From: UBA8752 sp042095055
GTDB taxonomy: Bacteria; Bacteroidota; Bacteroidia; Flavobacteriales_D; Sanyastnellaceae
Length of the DNA stretch: 64,000 nt
Direction of reading: 5' to 3'
Assembly: GCA_042095055.1 (NCBI GenBank)
Contig: JBELBZ010000002.1
Location: forward strand, 62,001 to 126,000
Positions 59,095-64,000 of this stretch are shown here, piece by piece (within the stretch, counting starts at the first letter, position 1; the number at the start of each line of letters is the position of its first letter). Under the pieces are notes generated by a model. It worked only from the letters and a program-made list of their open reading frames with translations. It did no database searches and was not told the DNA's origin. The position numbers were made by a program, and so were the translations under genes.

Positions 59095-62000
59095 ATGACC
59101 ATTTGCAACGACGTTGCGATTCAGGCCTTCCGCAGGCTGTACCATACCTCGTGGGGGCCGTGCTTGGTGCTGCTTTTTGTTTTGGGTGCGGTGCCCGTGG
59201 CAACCCAAGCTCAATCGGACTCGCTTGAACTTCCTTTGCCACATGGCGAAGACCTGCCCAACCCTGTGGAAACGCCTGGTGGCGTGAGTTTGGACTTCCC
59301 TGACGTCATCGAGTACGGGGTGGATTACGACGAGAACAGCGGTCAATATGTCGTGCGGCAGCGCCTGGGCGACACCCTGGATTTTCGGAACCCGACGTTC
59401 CTGACGCTGGATGAATTTTTGGAGTACAACATCGATGAGAACCTGAGTGAGTTCTGGACGGAGATGCAACAGGAGCTGGACGATGAGGAGCGGGGGTTTG
59501 CTCCCAAATTGACCATTGACTCCGAGCTTTTCGAGACCATTTTTGGTTCAAATGAGATTGAAATCAAACCACAGGGTTCGGCCGAATTGAACTTTGGGGT
59601 GCGCTACAGCAGAACGGAAAATCCGCGCCTCGCAGAACGGGACCGCGCGATCACGACGTTTGACTTTGACCAGCGCATACAGCTGTCCATCGACGGCAGC
59701 ATTGGCGACAAAATCAACCTTGGAACCAACTACAATACGGAAGCCACGTTTGACTTTGAAAACCAGATGAACATCGGTTTCCAAGGCGAAGAAGACGACA
59801 TCCTCAAGAACATCGAAGCGGGCAACATCAGCATGCCCTTGCAGAGCACATTGATCCAAGGCAGCCAGTCCCTGTTTGGCACCAAGTTGGAAACGCAATG
59901 GGGCAAGGTCTACAACACCACGGTGTTCAGCCAGCAGAAGGGTGAACGCAAAGAAATTGAAGTGGAAGGGGGTGCCCAGACCCAGGAGTTTGACATACGG
60001 GCGGACGATTATGAGGCCAACCGCCACTATTTTCTGTCCCAGTATTTCAGGAACGAGTACGACAATGCCCTCCAGAGTTTGCCGGTGGTCAACTCGGGCG
60101 CGCGGATCACCCGGATTGAGGTCTACGCCGTCAACACGCAAGCAAACACCCAGGACGTTCGGAACGTGCTCGCCTTTACAGACATTGGTGAGCACCCCGA
60201 TTACATTTCTTCAGACTTGCCCATTGCGGACATCACCAATGACCCCAACATTGGCATCAATCTGAACCGAGCCCCCAACAACGGAAACAACGACATCTTC
60301 TTTGACATGACGGGCGATCCGAATGTCATGGGGTTCAGCGGCGCGGGTGCCGCCATTGCCTCTTACACAGGCGCGGACGGGAGTCCGATTTACGACCAAG
60401 GCATCCACTACGAGCGCGTCGGAAATGCCCGCCGTTTGGCCCCAACGGAATTCACATACAACGACCGTTTGGGCTTTATCAGCCTCAGGCAATCCCTCAA
60501 CAATGCGGAGGTTTTGGCTGTCGCGTATGAGTACACCTTGAATGGGGAGACCTATCAAGTGGGTACCCTGAGCCAAGACGGTTATTCTGCGCCGGGGGCT
60601 TTGGTGCTCAAAATGCTCAAGAGTTCCGTGACGCGTGTCAGCTTAGAGAATGGCGATGTGGCCCCATTGTGGGACCTGATGATGAAAAACGTCTATTCCT
60701 TGGGGGCCTTTGGATTGAGTTCCGAGGATTTTCGGATCGGCATTTGGTACAACGACCCCTCTACTGGAGTGGACCTCAATTACATTCCCCGTGCCCCGTT
60801 GGAAGGGGAGCTGTTGATTCAGGTCCTCGGCATGGACCGCATCGACATCAATGGACAGCTGCAACCTGACGGTGTCTATGACTTTGTGGACAATGCGGCC
60901 ACCCAAGGCGGCACGATGAACAGCCAAAATGGAAGGGTGTTTTTGCCCTCAGTTGAGCCCTTCGGAAAGTCTTTGCGCGATCAGATTGAATCCAGGGTCA
61001 CTGACCCTGATCTGGCCCAGTCGTTGATTCAAACGATCGTCTTTCAGCCCCTGTATGACAGCACGAAAACGGCGGCACAACAGATTCCTTCGCTGAACCG
61101 ATTTAGAATCAAGGGACAGTACCAAAGCCAGGTGAGTTCGGAGATTATGTTGAATGCGCTGAACATTCCCGAAGGCTCGGTGACGGTGACTTCTGGGGGT
61201 GCGCGGTTGATAGAAAACCAAGACTACACCGTGGACTACAACCTCGGAAGGGTGCGCATCATCAACGACGGATTGCTGGAAAGCGGCCAGCCCATCAGGG
61301 TCTCCTTGGAAAGCAACAGCCTCTTCAACATCCAGACCAAGACGATGATCGGAACGCGTTTCGATTACTCGCCGAGTGAGGACCTGGCGATGGGGGCGAC
61401 GTTCTTGAACTTGAGAGAGCGGCCATTGACCCAAAAGGTCAACATTGGCGATGAGCCCGTCAACAACACCATCATGGGGGCGGACTTCACCTATTCCCGC
61501 TCCAGTCAGTTTCTGACGGACATGATTGACAAGTTGCCTTTTATCAAGGCATCGGCGCCGTCCAGCATCAACCTCAGTGCGGAGGCGGCCTACTTGATTC
61601 CTGGACACAGCAGGGCTGTGGGCAAGGAGGGCAATGCCTACATCGATGATTTTGAAGGCTCGCAAAGTGCCATCGACATCCGTTCTTGGACGCAGTGGAG
61701 CCTGGCGAGTACGCCAAAACTTCAGCCCAACCTCTTTCCGGAAGCAGATGTAGAGGACAGCCTGCTGTTCAACTACAACCGCGCCCGATTGAACTGGTAC
61801 ACCATTGATCCCAGTTTCTTCGGTGGAGGCTTGCAAGACGGGCAGGTGGATTTGGACGTGCGCTCCAACCACCTGATGCGCTTGGTCGAAAACAAGGAGG
61901 TGTTCCCCAACCGTCAGCTGCCGTTGGGTACGCCAGAGAACCTGCCTACGTTCGACCTGTCCTTTGACCCTACCGTAAGGGGCCCTTACAACTATGTGCC

Positions 62001-64000
62001 CGCCGAGGGCTTAGGACCTGTTCCCGGCTTGAACCAAGATGGTTCATTGCAGGCGCCCGAAGAGCGTTGGGGGGGCATCCAAAGGGCGCTGTTGACTACG
62101 GACTTCGAGCTCTCCAACGTGGAGTACATCCAGTTTTGGGTGATGGATCCTTTCAATGATGACAGCCCCAACAATACGGGGGGAGAGCTTTACATGAACC
62201 TGGGGTCAGTGAGTGAGGACTTGCTCAATGACGGCCAATTGGCCTTCGAAAATGGCCTTCCTTCGGCCAACCAGCCCGCTCCAGTGGTCGAGTCGAATTG
62301 GGGGGTGGTGGCCGATCCATCCACCTTCAATGTGGTCAATGCCTTTGACAACTCCACGGGAGATTACAGCCAGCAGGATGTGGGCCTCGACGGGTTGAAC
62401 TCCGAAGAGGAGCAGGCGTTTTTCTCGGATTGGTTGTCGGGTTTGCAGACTGCGCTCGATCCCGATGCTTACGCTCAAATCGCACAAGACCCTTCTGCCG
62501 ACGATTTCCGTTATTTCCGGGACCCTGTAGCGCAGGCCAATGACGAGAATGTACTCGAGCGCTACCGCTTCTTCAACGGTTATGAAGGCAACAGCAGCAC
62601 GGCACAGCCTTCGGGTTATCCCATTGCTTCCACGACCCTGCCCAACACGGAGGACCTCAATGAGGACTTGACCCTGAGTTCTATTGAGAGTTATTTCCAG
62701 TACAAGGTTCCGTTGCGCCCTGGCGAATTGAATGAGGCCAACATCGGACGGAATTACCTGTCTGACGTTTTGGTGGCAGACAAGACGATGCCCAACGGTG
62801 ATACACGTCAGGTGAAGTGGCTGCAGTTCAAAGTGCCCATTCGGGACTTCGAGGCGCGGGTAGGAGGCATCAGCGACTTCAGGAGCATCCGGTTTATGCG
62901 GATTTTCATGAAGGGTTGGAGGCAGCCTGTGACGCTGAGGTTTGCGCGCTTGGAATTGATCCGTGGTGAATGGAGAAAGTTTGAAGAGAGCCTGGCCGGC
63001 CCTCAAGAGGTCGAACCGGATGACCCTTCGGATACCCAGTTTGCGATCAGTGCGGTCAACATCGAAGAGAATGGCTACCGCCAGCCCATCAATTACGTGA
63101 CGCCTCCAGGCATCTTGCGTGAGATCAATGTGGCGACAGCGAACCAGGCCCAACTGAACGAGCAATCGCTGCAGTTGGAGGTGTGTGGCTTGGAAGATGG
63201 AGATGCGCGGGCAGCTTACCGCAACATCAACTTCGACATGCGGATGTACAAACGGCTCCGCATGTTTGTGCACGCTGAGGCCGCGCGGGCCGATGAGCCG
63301 CTGGAGTCGGATGACCTGACCTGTTTCATTCGCTTGGGATCTGACTTCGTGGACAACTACTACGAGTATGAGATTCCATTGCAAGTGACCCCTTGGGGCA
63401 CTTCTGAGAAGACTGAAATTTGGCCGCAAGCCAATGAAATCGACCTGAGGTTTCAAGACCTGCAGACCCTGAAGATTTCGAGGCCAGTGGGTTACCCCTT
63501 GTTCCAGGAGTACGAGCGCTTGGAGGGCAACGTCCGTTACGCGGTGCGCGGAAACCCCAACTTGGCCAATGTGGTCACGGTCATGATTGGCATTCGCAAT
63601 TCGGACAAGGACACCAATCCGTTTGCTGCCGATGATGATGGGCAGGAGAAATGCGCCATTGTTTGGGCCAACGAGTTGCGGTTGTCGGAGTTCAACGAAG
63701 AAGGAGGTTGGGCCGCGACGGCACAGTTGCAGGCCACTTTGAGTGACCTCGGAAACCTGAGTGTGGCGGCCAACATGTCCACGCCAGGGTGGGGAGGACT
63801 GGAACAAAGGGTGCAGGAGCGACAGCGGGAAACCATCCAAGGTGTCGATGCCAATACAACCTTGCAGTTGGGCAAGTTCCTGCCGGACTTCCTCGGCGTT
63901 CAGCTGCCGCTGTATTTGGGTTACAGTGAAACGGTGTCCACGCCTCAATTCGACCCGCTTTCACCTGACGTAGAGATCGCGGATGCCGGCTTGTCTCCGT
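59095..64000 (+). CDS. sprA: Gliding motility / type IX secretion translocon protein SprA (3' partial)
   Basis: SprA is the giant outer-membrane barrel that forms the type IX secretion pore. The frame is open from ATG 59095 to the window end, 1,635 codons without a stop; full SprA proteins have about 2,300-2,450 residues, so roughly a third is missing. A signal peptide (LVLLFVLGAVPVATQAQ) is followed by typical stretches: NLGTNYNTEATFDFENQMNI, NISMPLQSTLIQGSQSLFG, YIDDFEGSQSAIDIRSWTQW, FRSIRFMRIFMKGWRQPVTL and AIVWANELRLSEFNEEGGWA. The start, 11 bases after ruvA, gives a proper signal peptide. Together with the sorting domains in this window it shows that the organism exports proteins by T9SS. 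Confidence 0.95.
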   Translation, partial: MTICNDVAIQAFRRLYHTSWGPCLVLLFVLGAVPVATQAQSDSLELPLPHGEDLPNPVETPGGVSLDFPDVIEYGVDYDENSGQYVVRQRLGDTLDFRNPTFLTLDEFLEYNIDENLSEFWTEMQQELDDEERGFAPKLTIDSELFETIFGSNEIEIKPQGSAELNFGVRYSRTENPRLAERDRAITTFDFDQRIQLSIDGSIGDKINLGTNYNTEATFDFENQMNIGFQGEEDDILKNIEAGNISMPLQSTLIQGSQSLFGTKLETQWGKVYNTTVFSQQKGERKEIEVEGGAQTQEFDIRADDYEANRHYFLSQYFRNEYDNALQSLPVVNSGARITRIEVYAVNTQANTQDVRNVLAFTDIGEHPDYISSDLPIADITNDPNIGINLNRAPNNGNNDIFFDMTGDPNVMGFSGAGAAIASYTGADGSPIYDQGIHYERVGNARRLAPTEFTYNDRLGFISLRQSLNNAEVLAVAYEYTLNGETYQVGTLSQDGYSAPGALVLKMLKSSVTRVSLENGDVAPLWDLMMKNVYSLGAFGLSSEDFRIGIWYNDPSTGVDLNYIPRAPLEGELLIQVLGMDRIDINGQLQPDGVYDFVDNAATQGGTMNSQNGRVFLPSVEPFGKSLRDQIESRVTDPDLAQSLIQTIVFQPLYDSTKTAAQQIPSLNRFRIKGQYQSQVSSEIMLNALNIPEGSVTVTSGGARLIENQDYTVDYNLGRVRIINDGLLESGQPIRVSLESNSLFNIQTKTMIGTRFDYSPSEDLAMGATFLNLRERPLTQKVNIGDEPVNNTIMGADFTYSRSSQFLTDMIDKLPFIKASAPSSINLSAEAAYLIPGHSRAVGKEGNAYIDDFEGSQSAIDIRSWTQWSLASTPKLQPNLFPEADVEDSLLFNYNRARLNWYTIDPSFFGGGLQDGQVDLDVRSNHLMRLVENKEVFPNRQLPLGTPENLPTFDLSFDPTVRGPYNYVPAEGLGPVPGLNQDGSLQAPEERWGGIQRALLTTDFELSNVEYIQFWVMDPFNDDSPNNTGGELYMNLGSVSEDLLNDGQLAFENGLPSANQPAPVVESNWGVVADPSTFNVVNAFDNSTGDYSQQDVGLDGLNSEEEQAFFSDWLSGLQTALDPDAYAQIAQDPSADDFRYFRDPVAQANDENVLERYRFFNGYEGNSSTAQPSGYPIASTTLPNTEDLNEDLTLSSIESYFQYKVPLRPGELNEANIGRNYLSDVLVADKTMPNGDTRQVKWLQFKVPIRDFEARVGGISDFRSIRFMRIFMKGWRQPVTLRFARLELIRGEWRKFEESLAGPQEVEPDDPSDTQFAISAVNIEENGYRQPINYVTPPGILREINVATANQAQLNEQSLQLEVCGLEDGDARAAYRNINFDMRMYKRLRMFVHAEAARADEPLESDDLTCFIRLGSDFVDNYYEYEIPLQVTPWGTSEKTEIWPQANEIDLRFQDLQTLKISRPVGYPLFQEYERLEGNVRYAVRGNPNLANVVTVMIGIRNSDKDTNPFAADDDGQEKCAIVWANELRLSEFNEEGGWAATAQLQATLSDLGNLSVAANMSTPGWGGLEQRVQERQRETIQGVDANTTLQLGKFLPDFLGVQLPLYLGYSETVSTPQFDPLSPDVEIADAGLSP

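Noticed and set aside
62206..63948. 580-codon minus-strand open frame inside sprA
   Set aside because: The plus strand reads continuously as SprA; the antisense frame has no signal, motif or start context.
1..64000. tRNA, rRNA, insertion sequences, phage genes and integrase sites
   Set aside because: Looked for by eye on both strands; no cloverleaf, transposase, integrase or flanking repeat was found. A tRNA scan would be decisive.

Overview
The window reads as a chromosomal segment of an aerobic Bacteroidota, most likely a marine or aquatic member of the Flavobacteriales that is GC-rich for that group. The reasons are an alternative complex III (act) operon joined to an aa3-type oxidase, the gliding/type IX secretion gene sprA, T9SS C-terminal sorting domains, Omp28- and DUF6029-type proteins, promoters of the TAnnTTTG type, and many start/stop overlaps (ATGA, TGATG) inside operons. 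No tRNA, rRNA, CRISPR array, insertion sequence or phage gene was seen.

Layout. 1-803: the end of a T9SS-sorted (PorZ-like) protein and a SPOR-domain protein. 903-12885: actABCDEF plus cytochrome oxidase subunits II and I, closed by a strong terminator; this is a quinol-to-oxygen respiratory chain without complex III. 12946-15986: ruvB, queG and, convergent, trhO. 16110-20473: a small conserved-looking protein, a three-gene ABC transporter operon with a DUF3299-like protein, a DUF4258-like protein and proline dehydrogenase. 20734-22588: an M20 dipeptidase and an LEA14-like lipoprotein.

22682-35647 is the main accessory region: three sulfatases, their formylglycine-generating enzyme, a GH2-like glycosidase, two outer-membrane beta-barrels and two lipoproteins with carbohydrate-binding-like folds. 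Most neighbours overlap by 1-4 bases, but there is no SusC/SusD pair. It looks like a self-contained sulfated-glycan locus using a non-Sus outer-membrane apparatus. Just downstream, 35812-40033 encodes a four-repeat surface protein and a parallel beta-helix protein. These share a C-X104-C module and a 28-residue calcium-loop tail; a near-identical 18-base element lies before the sulfatase operon and before this pair, which suggests co-regulation.

40052-49854: a small secreted protein, a BNR/VPS10-type propeller protein and a 2,011-residue PKD/Kazal-like surface protein ending in the same 28-residue tail. 49906-55133: a four-gene overlapping operon (TlpA-like thioredoxin, DUF6029 barrel, Omp28-like lipoprotein, small barrel) followed upstream by a T9SS-sorted thioredoxin-fold protein. 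55331-64000: a T9SS-sorted protein, malic enzyme maeB, ruvA and the first 1,635 codons of sprA, which runs off the window.

The items most worth follow-up are the SusCD-less sulfatase operon with its shared 18-mer, the C-X104-C module, the gap-free 28-residue tail on three proteins, and the histidine-rich hairpin inserted into oxidase subunit II.
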